A stretch of DNA of 64,000 nucleotides from Clostridia bacterium (lineage in GTDB: Bacteria > Bacillota > Clostridia > Oscillospirales > CAG-272), in NCBI GenBank assembly GCA_017625755.1, contig JAGAKG010000035.1:1-64000 (forward strand), written 5' to 3'. Positions 16,661-25,518 of the stretch are shown here, one piece after another. Each line of letters opens with the position of its first letter. Position 1 is the first letter of the stretch. The notes beneath the pieces were generated by a model that was not told where the DNA came from, searched no databases, and saw only the letters and a list, made by a program, of their open reading frames with translations. The translations under genes and the position numbers were made by a program.

Positions 16661-17500
16661 ATGTCTGAAGAATGTACCCACAACTGTTCCACATGCTCAA
16701 GCAACTGCGGCTCCAGAGAGAAGAATAGCCTTATGGAGCAGCCTCACGAGCTGAGCAGCGTTAAACATATCATAGGAGTCGTAAGCGGAAAGGGCGGCGT
16801 CGGTAAATCGATAGTCACCTCTATGCTTGCGGTCACAATGCAGCGTCTCGGATATAAGACCGCCATACTTGACGCCGATATCACAGGTCCCTCGATTCCT
16901 AAGGCGTTCGGGCTTAAAAAGCCCGTGGAAGGGGACGATAACGGAATGATTCCGCCCTCTACCACATCGGGAATAGATATTATGTCCGTAAACCTGCTGC
17001 TTGAGGACGAATCCCGTCCCGTTGTGTGGCGTGGTCCCGTTATCGCCGGTACTGTTAAGCAGTTCTGGACCAACACTATCTGGCACGATATAGACTATAT
17101 GTTTATCGACTGTCCTCCCGGAACGGGCGATGTCCCGCTCACGGTATTCCAGTCGATACCGCTTGACGGTATAGTTATCGTAAGCACACCTCAGGATCTC
17201 GTTTCAATGATAGTCTCCAAAGCTGCTAATATGGCAAAGATGATGAATATTCCCGTGTATGGAATTATCGAGAATATGAGCTATGTCAAGTGTCCCGACT
17301 GCGGAAAAGAAATAAAGCTTTTCGGAGACAGCCATATAGACGAGGTTGCAGAGAAATTCGGATATGACTTGCTTGCGCGTATTCCCGTTGACCCCAAGCT
17401 CACCGCTCTTGTTGACAAGGGTTGGATAGAGATCATGGACAACGATTATCTTGATGTCGCGGCACAGATAATAGAAAACAGAGGTAAATCCTCTAACTGA
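16661..17500 (+). CDS. Mrp/NBP35-type Fe-S cluster carrier ATPase
   Basis: A 279-residue P-loop ATPase that assembles or carries Fe-S clusters. The deviant Walker A GKGGVGKS is at about residues 43-50, then DADITGPSIPKAFG and FIDCPPGTGD. A C-terminal CPDC supplies the bridging cluster cysteines at the dimer interface. The N-terminus carries a second cysteine group (C5, C9, C12, C16), recalling the Nbp35 N-terminal cluster rather than plain ApbC. I chose the ATG at 16661 after GAAAGGAAA; the further upstream frame includes the promoter. Confidence 0.9.
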   Translation: MSEECTHNCSTCSSNCGSREKNSLMEQPHELSSVKHIIGVVSGKGGVGKSIVTSMLAVTMQRLGYKTAILDADITGPSIPKAFGLKKPVEGDDNGMIPPSTTSGIDIMSVNLLLEDESRPVVWRGPVIAGTVKQFWTNTIWHDIDYMFIDCPPGTGDVPLTVFQSIPLDGIVIVSTPQDLVSMIVSKAANMAKMMNIPVYGIIENMSYVKCPDCGKEIKLFGDSHIDEVAEKFGYDLLARIPVDPKLTALVDKGWIEIMDNDYLDVAAQIIENRGKSSN

Positions 17501-17522
17501 TTTTATTTATTATAGGAGTTAA

Positions 17523-18110
17523 ATGAAGAAGGCTGTTCTTATATTGATTGCCGCTATGGCGGCGCTCATGCTTGTTTTTTCCGCCTTTAATGTCTTTGTT
17601 CTTACTAAGACGGATAAATATATTCTGTCCGCTCCCGAGCTTGATAAAGCAAAATACGACTGTATTCTCGTTCTCGGCGCGGGTATCAAAGACGCGGAAA
17701 CACCATCGGATATGCTCAGGGACAGATTGACTACAGCAATAGGGCTTTATAAGCTCGGATATTCCAAAACTCTGCTTTTGAGCGGTGATCGCTCGGGCGA
17801 CCATTACGACGAGGTTGCCGTAATGAAAAAGGTCTGTCTTGAGAACGGTATTCCCGAGGAAGCTATCATTTGTGATGGAAAAGGATATTCGACTTATGAA
17901 AGTATGGATAACACCCGTAATGCGGGAGAGTATAAGAGGATAATCATTGTAACTCAGGAATATCATTTGAGCAGGGCAGTGTATATAGCTCGTGAAATGG
18001 GATTTGATGCGCACGGAATATGCGCAGATGTTCGTTCCTATCGAGGTCAGCTTGTGAGAGATGTGCGCGAGTGCTTTGCAAGAATGAAGGATGTCGTAAA
18101 GGTTATGTAA
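17523..18110 (+). CDS. YdcF/SanA family envelope protein (DUF218)
   Basis: A 195-residue protein with an N-terminal membrane anchor (about 4-26) and a DUF218 domain: CILVLGAGI, LLLSGDRSGDHYDEVAVMKKVCLENGI, STYESMDNTR and IVTQEYHLSRAVYIA. The layout matches SanA, linked in enterobacteria to envelope barrier function and vancomycin exclusion; the biochemical activity is unknown. It begins 22 bases after the Mrp gene with GGAG before the ATG, and probably shares its transcript. Confidence 0.88.
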   Translation: MKKAVLILIAAMAALMLVFSAFNVFVLTKTDKYILSAPELDKAKYDCILVLGAGIKDAETPSDMLRDRLTTAIGLYKLGYSKTLLLSGDRSGDHYDEVAVMKKVCLENGIPEEAIICDGKGYSTYESMDNTRNAGEYKRIIIVTQEYHLSRAVYIAREMGFDAHGICADVRSYRGQLVRDVRECFARMKDVVKVM

Positions 18111-18112
18111 AT

Positions 18113-18150
18113 ATATGGGGTATTCCTGATCTTCGGGGAATATCCCATAT
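18113..18150 (+). terminator. Hairpin after the SanA-like gene
   Basis: A 14-bp stem ATATGGGGTATTCC/GGAATATCCCATAT with one G-U pair. There is no clear T-run, so it may be an RNA-stabilising or weak terminating hairpin. Confidence 0.55.
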
Positions 18151-18185
18151 TATTCGGATAATTTGCAGAAAGGAATTTTAAATTA

Positions 18186-19316
18186 ATGAATGAAAAGGAA
18201 ATTGCCGAAATAAGACGGCGTTTCAATGCAAAAAGAAGTAATATAAACCATGTGCGCGGATGCTGCGTCAGCTCCGAGGGAGAACTTCTCGCCGAGTTTG
18301 ACCAGTCCTTGGCTTTTCTAACAGAGGACGAAAACGAAAAAATCCTCTCACTTATTAAAAAATCCCTCTCGGGATATGTTGGCAGAAATCTTGTCGATAT
18401 AGAATTTTCCACTAAGCAGGTGCTTGAGTCGGAGGAGCATAAGACTCTCATGACTATACGAAACTCGGCGCTCGCCGACGACACGGCGATACACTCGCTT
18501 TATGAGCGCATAATAGAATCGGTCAAGATGGAAGGGAACTATATAATTCTGCTTGCCACCGATAAATACGATGTACCCTCTCACGGTGTTGACGGAGAAA
18601 AGCGTGACGACTCCGAACAGGTCTTTACATATTTTGTCTGCTGTATCTGTCCTATAAAATCCTCGAAATCGCTTCTTGGATTCTATGTATCGGGCAACCC
18701 GTTCAGAAGCATTACAGCAGATACCGTCGTAGCCGCTCCCGAGCTTGGCTTTATGTTCCCGACATTTGACGACAGAAGTGCAAACATTTATAAGGCTTTA
18801 TACTACACGCGCGACACCGAGGCGGATTACTCGGAATTTGTGGATAAGGTATTCAAGTCGGAAATGATACCAATGCCCGCGGACCTTCAGAAGCAGACAT
18901 TCAATTCTATCCTTGAGCAGACGGTGAGCGAGGGGTGTAATCTCCATGTGGTCAAAACGATACATAACCAGATGAACGAAATAATTGAGGAGCATAAGGA
19001 ACGCAAGGACGAGGAGGCTCCGATGATAGACAGAAGCAAGTTCGTTGATGTTCTCACCTCGGGCGGAGTTCAAAGCGAGCAGATAAACGCATTTGAGGAA
19101 AGGTTCGTCAGTGAGTTTGGAGAAAAGACAGAGATAAGTCCTAGAAATATAGTTGAAACAAAGCATTTTCAGGTGAAAACTCCCGATGTGGTCATTAAGG
19201 TCAATCCCAAGCGCACAGACCTTATAAAGACGCGAGTTATAGACGGTGAAAAATACATTCTTATCAGCGCTGAGAACGATGTTGAGGTCAACGGAATAAA
19301 GATAAACATAGAGTAA
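18186..19316 (+). CDS. DUF4317 family protein
   Basis: A 376-residue soluble protein without signal or membrane segments. The start KEIAEIRRRFNAKRSNINHVRGCCV is diagnostic of DUF4317, a family found mainly in clostridia with no assigned function. The middle (about 130-190) has a hydrophobic Cys-containing core VFTYFVCCICPIKSSK. GAAAGGAAT precedes the ATG. It is the last gene before a strong terminator. Confidence 0.88.
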   Translation: MNEKEIAEIRRRFNAKRSNINHVRGCCVSSEGELLAEFDQSLAFLTEDENEKILSLIKKSLSGYVGRNLVDIEFSTKQVLESEEHKTLMTIRNSALADDTAIHSLYERIIESVKMEGNYIILLATDKYDVPSHGVDGEKRDDSEQVFTYFVCCICPIKSSKSLLGFYVSGNPFRSITADTVVAAPELGFMFPTFDDRSANIYKALYYTRDTEADYSEFVDKVFKSEMIPMPADLQKQTFNSILEQTVSEGCNLHVVKTIHNQMNEIIEEHKERKDEEAPMIDRSKFVDVLTSGGVQSEQINAFEERFVSEFGEKTEISPRNIVETKHFQVKTPDVVIKVNPKRTDLIKTRVIDGEKYILISAENDVEVNGIKINIE

Positions 19317-19326
19317 CTTTTATCCC

Positions 19327-19373
19327 AAACAAACAGAACGAGAGAACCTTGGTTCTCTCGTTCTGTTTGTTTA
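19327..19373. terminator. Bidirectional terminator
   Basis: A perfect stem of about 22 bp, AAACAAACAGAACGAGAGAA and its complement with almost no loop, with T/A flanks. It separates the DUF4317 gene from the convergent lipoprotein gene. Confidence 0.88.
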
Positions 19374-19400
19374 AGTATTTTGTATTACAACTGTGCTTGA

Positions 19401-20138
19401 TTACGGCAGCATATCCGCAATTATGGGAGCCTCTTCGTCGAGCAGACAGCTTGTGCATACCAGGAGACTGATAGGACCCTGATAGGGCTTGTATCTGTCC
19501 TTATCAACCGCAGTCTGCTTGTCCTTCAGCTCAGGCAAACTCTCAAAGCTGAAATACATAACGAACGCATATTTGTTATCAAGCGCAACGGTAGCGTTTC
19601 CGTACTTTCCATTGGTCTTAGCGAATGAATAGAATGTTACCTCTCTGCCTGCAAGCAGACCGTTCTCGTAGGAACCAAGCTCCTTATCAAACTCAATTTC
19701 TTCAAGCTCTCCTGCCTTTTTCCAATCCACACCCGCGGAGGAGACAAGATTTTCATCACCCGTATATGTTCCGAAATTGAAAAGCTTTACGCCGTAGAAA
19801 TCAGGAAGTTTAAATGTAGCAGTATCCACAGCCTCGAATTTAGTATTTTTGTTCTCGCTTACATCTCTTTTCCAAAAAGAGCTCAATCCGCTGCCGTGAG
19901 GTGCTTTTTCAATAATCTCTGTTTTACCGTCGGAGAAGAAATAATAATCGTCCTCATAATCCTTGAGGTTAGCGCCTGTGGTATACACCATTTCCTCGCC
20001 ATAGGCGTTTATATAGGTGTATGTAACCATATAGTCTACGGGGATAACAGCGCTCTTTTTGCTCGGCGCGCAGGAAGTCATTGTTAATGATGTTGCAAGT
20101 AGAACAATAGTCAGAATCAGTGTTAAAAACTTTTTCAT
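19401..20138 (-). CDS. Putative lipoprotein, function unknown
   Basis: A 245-residue exported protein. It has a lysine-starting signal peptide and the lipobox TMTSC (Cys about 23), so it should be anchored in the outer leaflet of the membrane. The mature part is rich in aromatic residues and beta strands and contains a late CTSC pair. I recognise no domain. Its gene lies just after the sugar isomerase-like gene on the same strand (27 bases). Confidence 0.72.
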   Translation of the reverse strand: MKKFLTLILTIVLLATSLTMTSCAPSKKSAVIPVDYMVTYTYINAYGEEMVYTTGANLKDYEDDYYFFSDGKTEIIEKAPHGSGLSSFWKRDVSENKNTKFEAVDTATFKLPDFYGVKLFNFGTYTGDENLVSSAGVDWKKAGELEEIEFDKELGSYENGLLAGREVTFYSFAKTNGKYGNATVALDNKYAFVMYFSFESLPELKDKQTAVDKDRYKPYQGPISLLVCTSCLLDEEAPIIADMLP

Positions 20139-20165
20139 AATAAGACCTCTCTTTGCTTTTGAAAA

Positions 20166-21134
20166 TTACGCCCAGCTCATAGTTGTAGGCTTTTCTTCTT
20201 TTATAATGATTCCGTTAAGGAAGGCTACTGCCTTTGCAAGTCCTTCATCTATCGTCATTACGCTGTCCTCATGCTCGATAGAGAGAACTCTGTCATATCC
20301 GCAAAGACGGAGATTGGAAACCAAATCTCTCCAGTATGTTTCACCGTTACCGTAGCCTACCGTACGGAATATCCATGCGCGGTTAAGCTCGTCGCTGTAA
20401 TGCTTGGTGTCAAGCACACCGTTTTTAGCGGTATTATATTTGTCTATCTTGGTGTCCTTTGCGTGAACATGGTAAATAGCACCCTTAAGCTCGCGAACCG
20501 CCGCAACGGGGTCTATTCCTTGCCAGATAAGGTGAGAGGGGTCAAGGTTAGCTCCTATCACATCGCCAACCGCAGCGCGGAGTCTGAGAAGGGTTTCGGG
20601 ATTGTATACACAGAATCCCGGGTGCATTTCAAACGCGATGTGGCTCACGCCGTGAGCGAGAGCAAATGCGCCTGCTTCCTTCCAGTAGGGAATGAGTTTT
20701 TCATTCCACTGCCAGTCAAGTATTTTAAGAAAATCGTCGGGCCAGGGGCAGGTAACCCAGTTGGGGTATTTAGCTCCGTCGTGGTCACCCGGGCAGCCCG
20801 AGAATGTAATAACCGTATCAACGCCGAGCTTTTCAGCAAGGAGAACGGCGTCTCTGAAATCATCATCAAACTGCTTTGCGATAGCCGCATCGGGGTGAAG
20901 CGCGTTTCCGTGAGCCGCGAGAGCGCATATCTCAACATCGTATTTTTTGAATGTTGCCACAAATTCATTGAATTTATCTGCATCGTTCAAGAGTTCCTTA
21001 GGATTACAATGCGCTTTTCCTGGGTATCCGCCAGCTCCTATCTCCACGGTATTAATCCCGAGAGAGGTGAGAATGGAGAGCGTCTCGTCAAGAGATTTGC
21101 TTCCGTAAAGATTTGCAAGTACACTAAGCTTCAT
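20166..21134 (-). CDS. Sugar phosphate isomerase/epimerase family protein
   Basis: A 322-residue TIM-barrel protein of the xylose-isomerase-like (AP endonuclease 2) superfamily. It shows NTVEIGAGGYPGK, FEMHPGFCVYNPETLLRL (Glu metal ligand), GANLDPSHLIWQGIDP, IYHVHAKDT and SIEHED, the usual order of metal-binding Glu, Asp/His, His and Glu. Such enzymes act on sugars, inositols or their derivatives; the substrate is not evident. I chose the ATG at 21134 because GGAGG lies just before it. Confidence 0.88.
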   Translation of the reverse strand: MKLSVLANLYGSKSLDETLSILTSLGINTVEIGAGGYPGKAHCNPKELLNDADKFNEFVATFKKYDVEICALAAHGNALHPDAAIAKQFDDDFRDAVLLAEKLGVDTVITFSGCPGDHDGAKYPNWVTCPWPDDFLKILDWQWNEKLIPYWKEAGAFALAHGVSHIAFEMHPGFCVYNPETLLRLRAAVGDVIGANLDPSHLIWQGIDPVAAVRELKGAIYHVHAKDTKIDKYNTAKNGVLDTKHYSDELNRAWIFRTVGYGNGETYWRDLVSNLRLCGYDRVLSIEHEDSVMTIDEGLAKAVAFLNGIIIKEEKPTTMSWA

Positions 21135-21160
21135 TTTTATATCCTCCATAAATAAATTGT

Positions 21161-22090
21161 TTAAGATTCAAAACCTTCAAGCAAACGCCTGTTAAATTCC
21201 TCGGCGGTATTATAGCCCATCTTTTTCTGACGGTTATTCATTGCCGCTATCTCGAGAATTATCGCAAGATTTCGTCCTGGCTTAACGGGAATCGTGAGAG
21301 AGGGAATATCTATACCGAGAATATTCTCGTGCTCCTCGTTCAAACCGAATCTGTCATACATTTTGTTTTGATCCCACGGCTCAAGCTGTATAACGATATC
21401 TATTCGTTCAGTCTGCTTGACCGAGCCCATACCGAACAAGCGCCTTACATCAACAATGCCTATTCCGCGAAGCTCAATATAGTGCCTTATAAGCTCTGGG
21501 GCAGTACCTACGAGCGTCTTTGAAGAAACCTTCGTTATTTCAACCGCATCGTCAGCTATAAGGCGGTGTCCGCGCTTTACAAGCTCTATTGCAGTCTCGC
21601 TTTTTCCTATTCCGCTGTCGCCGAGAATAAGCATACCCTCACCGTAGACCTCAACGAGAACGCCAGAACGGGTTATGCGCTCTCCAAGACTCGTGTTGAG
21701 AGATGCGATAAGTGCCGCCATAAACGAGCTGGTTCTATCTGCGGTGCGAAGCAGGGGAACCTCATATTTCTGCGCCACGGATATTATAGCGTCGTAGATA
21801 GGTAAGCTACTGGTGATAACGACCGCTACGGGCTTCATACTGAGGAATGTATCTATTCTCAGCTCTCTTTCATCTTTAGACATTTTAGCGAGATACTGAT
21901 GCTCTGCCTTACCGATTATCTGAATCCGATGCGGCTCAAAAAGCTCGTTGAAGCCCGCAAGAGCAAGTCCCGGACGGCTGACCTCTGTACTCGATATCAT
22001 AATTTCGTCGGGCTTTTGCGGTAGATAAAGCTCCTCTAACTGAAACTCTGAAATAAGCTTACTGAGCGGTATACTGTATTTCGATTTCAT
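21161..22090 (-). CDS. hprK: HPr kinase/phosphorylase
   Basis: A 309-residue bifunctional enzyme that phosphorylates Ser46 of HPr and removes the phosphate, controlling carbon catabolite repression. Walker A GDSGIGKS is at about 157-164, then HRLIADDAVEI with the catalytic Asp pair, and the HprK signature ELRGIGIVDVRRLFG. In the stretch before the P-loop most family members read HGVLV; here it is SGVLV, so the usual His is Ser. I chose the ATG at 22090, which follows AAGGAGG; this gives the standard length. ptsH and the PTS genes are not in the window. Confidence 0.93.
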   Translation of the reverse strand: MKSKYSIPLSKLISEFQLEELYLPQKPDEIMISSTEVSRPGLALAGFNELFEPHRIQIIGKAEHQYLAKMSKDERELRIDTFLSMKPVAVVITSSLPIYDAIISVAQKYEVPLLRTADRTSSFMAALIASLNTSLGERITRSGVLVEVYGEGMLILGDSGIGKSETAIELVKRGHRLIADDAVEITKVSSKTLVGTAPELIRHYIELRGIGIVDVRRLFGMGSVKQTERIDIVIQLEPWDQNKMYDRFGLNEEHENILGIDIPSLTIPVKPGRNLAIILEIAAMNNRQKKMGYNTAEEFNRRLLEGFES

Positions 22091-22261
22091 AAAAAACCTC
22101 CTTATTGAGATATTTATTTGATTATAGCACATTTTCACATAAAATGGAAGAATCTTTTTGAAATATTTTTTAACTCTTTTGCGATAAGTCGATTTATTCA
22201 CAATACTGTAACAAAATAGGTGTATAATGTTTAGAATAATAATTGAACTTAGAGGTTTTTA

Positions 22262-23506
22262 ATGAAGAACACATTTAAAAAGCTTGTTATAGCCGTATTA
22301 CTTATCACGCTTTGCCTTCCCGCATTTACAGCCTGCGAATCTATGCCGCTCAAGCTGAACAAGACCGCTTCGGCAACAGTCGGAACCGTGGGAGATTTTG
22401 AGGTTGCTTACGATGAACTTTACTTCCTTGTAAAAAGCTACCGCAACCAGCTTGATATAAAATACGGCGAGGACGCCTATAAATCGAGCAAGGAGATAAC
22501 CGTCACCGACGACGAGGGCAAGGAAAGCACAGTCGTTCTTTCCGAGCATTATATAAGCACCCTAAAATCTCTCGTATTCGATAATATAGTTTCTAACTAC
22601 GCGGTGCTTACTCTCTGTGAGGAGGCGGGAATATCTCTTGATTCTGAGACCGTTCAGGAGAATATTCAGGTTTCGGTCGACAAGTATATCGAGACCGATT
22701 TTAACGGTAGCAGAAGCGAATACAAAAAAGCACTCGAGGAGCAGGGAATTACCGATAACTATGTAAGATTCAACATCGGTGTCGATTTGCTCTATTCGGG
22801 ACTTGTTGCTCATTATCTCGAGAACGGTGTCCTGACAGATGACGAGGCTGAAATAAAGACCGCGATATACAATGAATTCGTCAGAACCTGGCATATTATG
22901 ATACTCAATGAGGACGGAAGCCCTGATAATCTTGCCCGCGCCGAGGAAGCGCTCGGAAAGATAAAGAACGGAACGAGTATGTATAAAATGATAGGTGGAA
23001 CCTATAACGACGACCTCACGCTTACCACGCTCGACGGATATTATTTCACTCGCGGAAGTATGGATGAAGCATACGAGGAGGCGGCGTACGCCCTTGATAT
23101 AAATGAAATCAGCGATATAGTTGCTTCTGTGGGAAAGGATTCCGCAGGAAATCAGGTCGACTGTTATTATATCATTCAGCGTCTTGAGCTTGAGGAGGCT
23201 TATATAGAGTCGAATTTTGAGGAGCTTAAAAGCAGTTATCACTCGTCAAAGGTATATTCTATGATAGACGGCCTTAGCGACTCTCTCAAATTCACTCCAA
23301 ATACTTACGGCGAGACTCTTGATTTTCTTAATCTCGAAGTCCCACACGAGAGCGATCCCGTCGTTACGATAACGGTTACATCTATCGTTGTCGGAACGAT
23401 TTTGAGCGCCGCAACGATCTGCCTTATCGTTTTTGCCGTTAAGAAGAAAAAGCAGAAGATACTAGCGTTATCAGCGAAAAACGCAAAATCATCAAAGGGA
23501 AAATAA
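22262..23506 (+). CDS. Parvulin-like foldase lipoprotein with C-terminal membrane segment
   Basis: A 414-residue exported protein with a lipobox (AFTAC, Cys about 25). A SurA/PrsA-like N-terminal helical part begins VGTVGDFEVAYDELYFLV. A divergent PPIC rotamase-like part spans about 210-315 (the pattern ARAEEALGKIKNGTSMYKMI to DCYYIIQRL). The C-terminus adds a membrane span (about 372-394) and a basic tail, unusual for a lipoprotein. Its neighbour at 23510 is a paralogue. The probable role is folding of exported proteins. GAGG precedes the ATG; a TATAAT lies at 22223-22228 without a clear -35. Confidence 0.75.
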   Translation: MKNTFKKLVIAVLLITLCLPAFTACESMPLKLNKTASATVGTVGDFEVAYDELYFLVKSYRNQLDIKYGEDAYKSSKEITVTDDEGKESTVVLSEHYISTLKSLVFDNIVSNYAVLTLCEEAGISLDSETVQENIQVSVDKYIETDFNGSRSEYKKALEEQGITDNYVRFNIGVDLLYSGLVAHYLENGVLTDDEAEIKTAIYNEFVRTWHIMILNEDGSPDNLARAEEALGKIKNGTSMYKMIGGTYNDDLTLTTLDGYYFTRGSMDEAYEEAAYALDINEISDIVASVGKDSAGNQVDCYYIIQRLELEEAYIESNFEELKSSYHSSKVYSMIDGLSDSLKFTPNTYGETLDFLNLEVPHESDPVVTITVTSIVVGTILSAATICLIVFAVKKKKQKILALSAKNAKSSKGK

Positions 23507-23509
23507 GCT

Positions 23510-24511
23510 ATGAAAATGGCAAAAAGGCTGTTGTGCACAGTGCTGTGCTTACTTGTGCTGACTATGTTCGGCTGCTCTCCCGCAAGACCGATAGAGTCGA
23601 CCGACGAGGAGCTTGCGGTAGTCGGAACGGTTGGTGAGTTCGAGGTCTTGTACGAGGAATTCAGATTTGTCGCGCTTATATACAGGGATATGCTTATAGA
23701 CACCTACGGAGCCGACATCTTCGATACCCCCGAAAGCGCCGAAAAGTACGCCGAAATGATAAGAGACTACACCTATGACAATATAACATACAATTATGCG
23801 ATTCTCACGATGTGCCGCGAGGTTGGCATAGAAGCCGACGATCCTGTATTACAGAAGGCAGTCGAGGACTCGATAACCGATACCGTAAAATCGGTAGGCG
23901 GCACGAGAGGAAAGTACAAAAAGTATCTCAAAGAAAACTATCTCACCGACCATTTCCTTCGCTTTAACACCTGCGTTGATTTTATGCAGAGCGAATTGTT
24001 TTATGTCTATTCCGACGATCTCGGCTTGATCGAAACCGACGACGAAAAGATTTCGGATATTATACTGAGTGATTTTGTTCGCACCCAGCATATATATGTT
24101 TCAAAAAACAACGGAAAGAGCCTCGAAGAAAATCGCAAAACGATAGAAGCGGCATACGATAAGCTGCTCGGTGGCGCCGATTTTATGACGCTTGTGACGG
24201 AATACGGCGAGGACGAGGAGATGACCGCGAGCGGTATCTGTTTTCCCGAGGGATATATGAATAGTGGGTACGAGAGTGCGGCATTTGCTCTGAGTGTTGA
24301 CGAATACAGCGAAATTATCGAGGACACAAACGGATATTATATAATCAAGAGGATAAAGCAGGACACCGCGTATGTCCTCGCAAACTTTTACACGCTTAAA
24401 CCAATTTATCAAGAATACAAGTTTTTGAGTATGATAGACGATATTCAGAATACGCTTGAATTTGTTCCAAATGATTACCTTAATTCGATTGATATTCTTG
24501 ATATAAAATGA
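23510..24511 (+). CDS. Parvulin-like foldase lipoprotein (paralogue)
   Basis: A 333-residue lipoprotein (lipobox TMFGC, Cys about 22). It shares the opening VGTVGEFEVLYEEFRFVALIYRDML and overall layout with the preceding protein, but lacks its C-terminal membrane span. The PPIC-like segment is at about 195-285 (TIEAAYDKLLGGADFMTLVTEYG to GYYIIKRI). The start lies three bases after the upstream stop, so the pair is co-transcribed and probably arose by tandem duplication. Confidence 0.75.
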   Translation: MKMAKRLLCTVLCLLVLTMFGCSPARPIESTDEELAVVGTVGEFEVLYEEFRFVALIYRDMLIDTYGADIFDTPESAEKYAEMIRDYTYDNITYNYAILTMCREVGIEADDPVLQKAVEDSITDTVKSVGGTRGKYKKYLKENYLTDHFLRFNTCVDFMQSELFYVYSDDLGLIETDDEKISDIILSDFVRTQHIYVSKNNGKSLEENRKTIEAAYDKLLGGADFMTLVTEYGEDEEMTASGICFPEGYMNSGYESAAFALSVDEYSEIIEDTNGYYIIKRIKQDTAYVLANFYTLKPIYQEYKFLSMIDDIQNTLEFVPNDYLNSIDILDIK

Positions 24512-24530
24512 CCGAGGAAAGGAGAAAATG

Positions 24531-25487
24531 ATGGCAAAGAGAGCCTCGTCGGGATACTACCGAAGAAATTCATACCGAAGAAAAAAATGGCGCAACATTC
24601 TTGTTATTTCGATAAGTGTCCTTGCAGCTCTTTTAATTCTTTTTCTCGTTCTCGGAAATATACTCAATAAAAAAACCGAGGGAGAGCGGCTGGAAGAAAC
24701 CTCGCCCGTTAAGCACCCGACTCAAGCCACAACACCTCCGATTGCCACACCGAGCTATACGGTAAGCATAAAAGGCGGTGCGGTAGATATACGGTCAACA
24801 GAGTTGAAGAAATCGTTTGCCACACTTGTGGAGAACGGATTTTCGGCGGTATCCTTCAATTTGTCCGATACAGATGGAAAGCTGCTTTATAAATCCTCGG
24901 TAGCCGCAAGATTCGGATATCAGACGGCAGATGGCGGACTCGCCGACCTTGACTCTGTAAACGCAAGTGCGGCTTCGTCGGGACTTGCCACAAGCGCGGT
25001 GCTTACCCTTAATTCATTCACCGAGGAAGACAAAATTACGCGTTCGGTGCTGCAGGCTTGCGAGGCAGCTATAATTTGCGAGATATACGACGCGGGAATT
25101 GACGATATTATAATCAGATGTCCCGAGCTTAAAGCAGAACACGCAGATGAGCTTATCGAATTGGCGAAAAGCATAAGTGAAATAAATGAAAAATCCATCG
25201 TCGGACTTGCCCTTACGGGTGAGTTTATCGAAAGCGATAGCTCAGCTTTGCTAATTGAAAGACTCGTATCGGCGTTTGATTTTATATCTCTCGATATAAC
25301 CGATATATCGCATGAAGCAGACCTCGCAGAGCATATCGAAAGCTCTTTGTCGACCGATAAATATTATTACATTTTACGATATAATATGAGGGTGCTTCTT
25401 CCCAAACCCGAAAATGACGATTCAGCAAAAAAAGCTTACGAATTAATGAAATCAAATAGTATAACAAATTGGCAGACCGTTTCCTGA
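24531..25487 (+). CDS. Membrane-anchored protein with TIM-barrel-like extracellular domain
   Basis: A 318-residue protein with a strongly basic N-terminus, a membrane span (about 22-43), a Pro/Thr-rich linker and an extracellular domain. The domain's alternation of beta-strand and helix (VDIRSTELKKSFATLVENGFSAVSFNLSD, then IDDIIIRCPEL, VGLALTGEFIESD, FDFISLDITD) recalls a TIM barrel such as the glycoside-hydrolase-like DUF4015 group, but I see no firm catalytic pair. The ATG at 24531 has better spacing to GGAG than the one at 24528. It is third in an operon with two foldase-like lipoproteins. Confidence 0.6.
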   Translation: MAKRASSGYYRRNSYRRKKWRNILVISISVLAALLILFLVLGNILNKKTEGERLEETSPVKHPTQATTPPIATPSYTVSIKGGAVDIRSTELKKSFATLVENGFSAVSFNLSDTDGKLLYKSSVAARFGYQTADGGLADLDSVNASAASSGLATSAVLTLNSFTEEDKITRSVLQACEAAIICEIYDAGIDDIIIRCPELKAEHADELIELAKSISEINEKSIVGLALTGEFIESDSSALLIERLVSAFDFISLDITDISHEADLAEHIESSLSTDKYYYILRYNMRVLLPKPENDDSAKKAYELMKSNSITNWQTVS

Positions 25488-25518
25488 CACGCGTCAGGAA
25501 GTTAGGTCTGCCTTTGTT
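25471..25518. terminator. Nested hairpin terminator between convergent genes
   Basis: An outer stem GGCAGACC/GGTCTGCC (25471-25478, 25505-25512) encloses an inner stem TTCCTGAC/GTCAGGAA (25481-25500). It overlaps the ends of both converging genes. Confidence 0.7.

Noticed and set aside
20271-21155. A 294-codon plus-strand frame opposite the sugar isomerase gene.
   Set aside because: Antisense to a TIM-barrel gene with clear motifs; no ribosome site.
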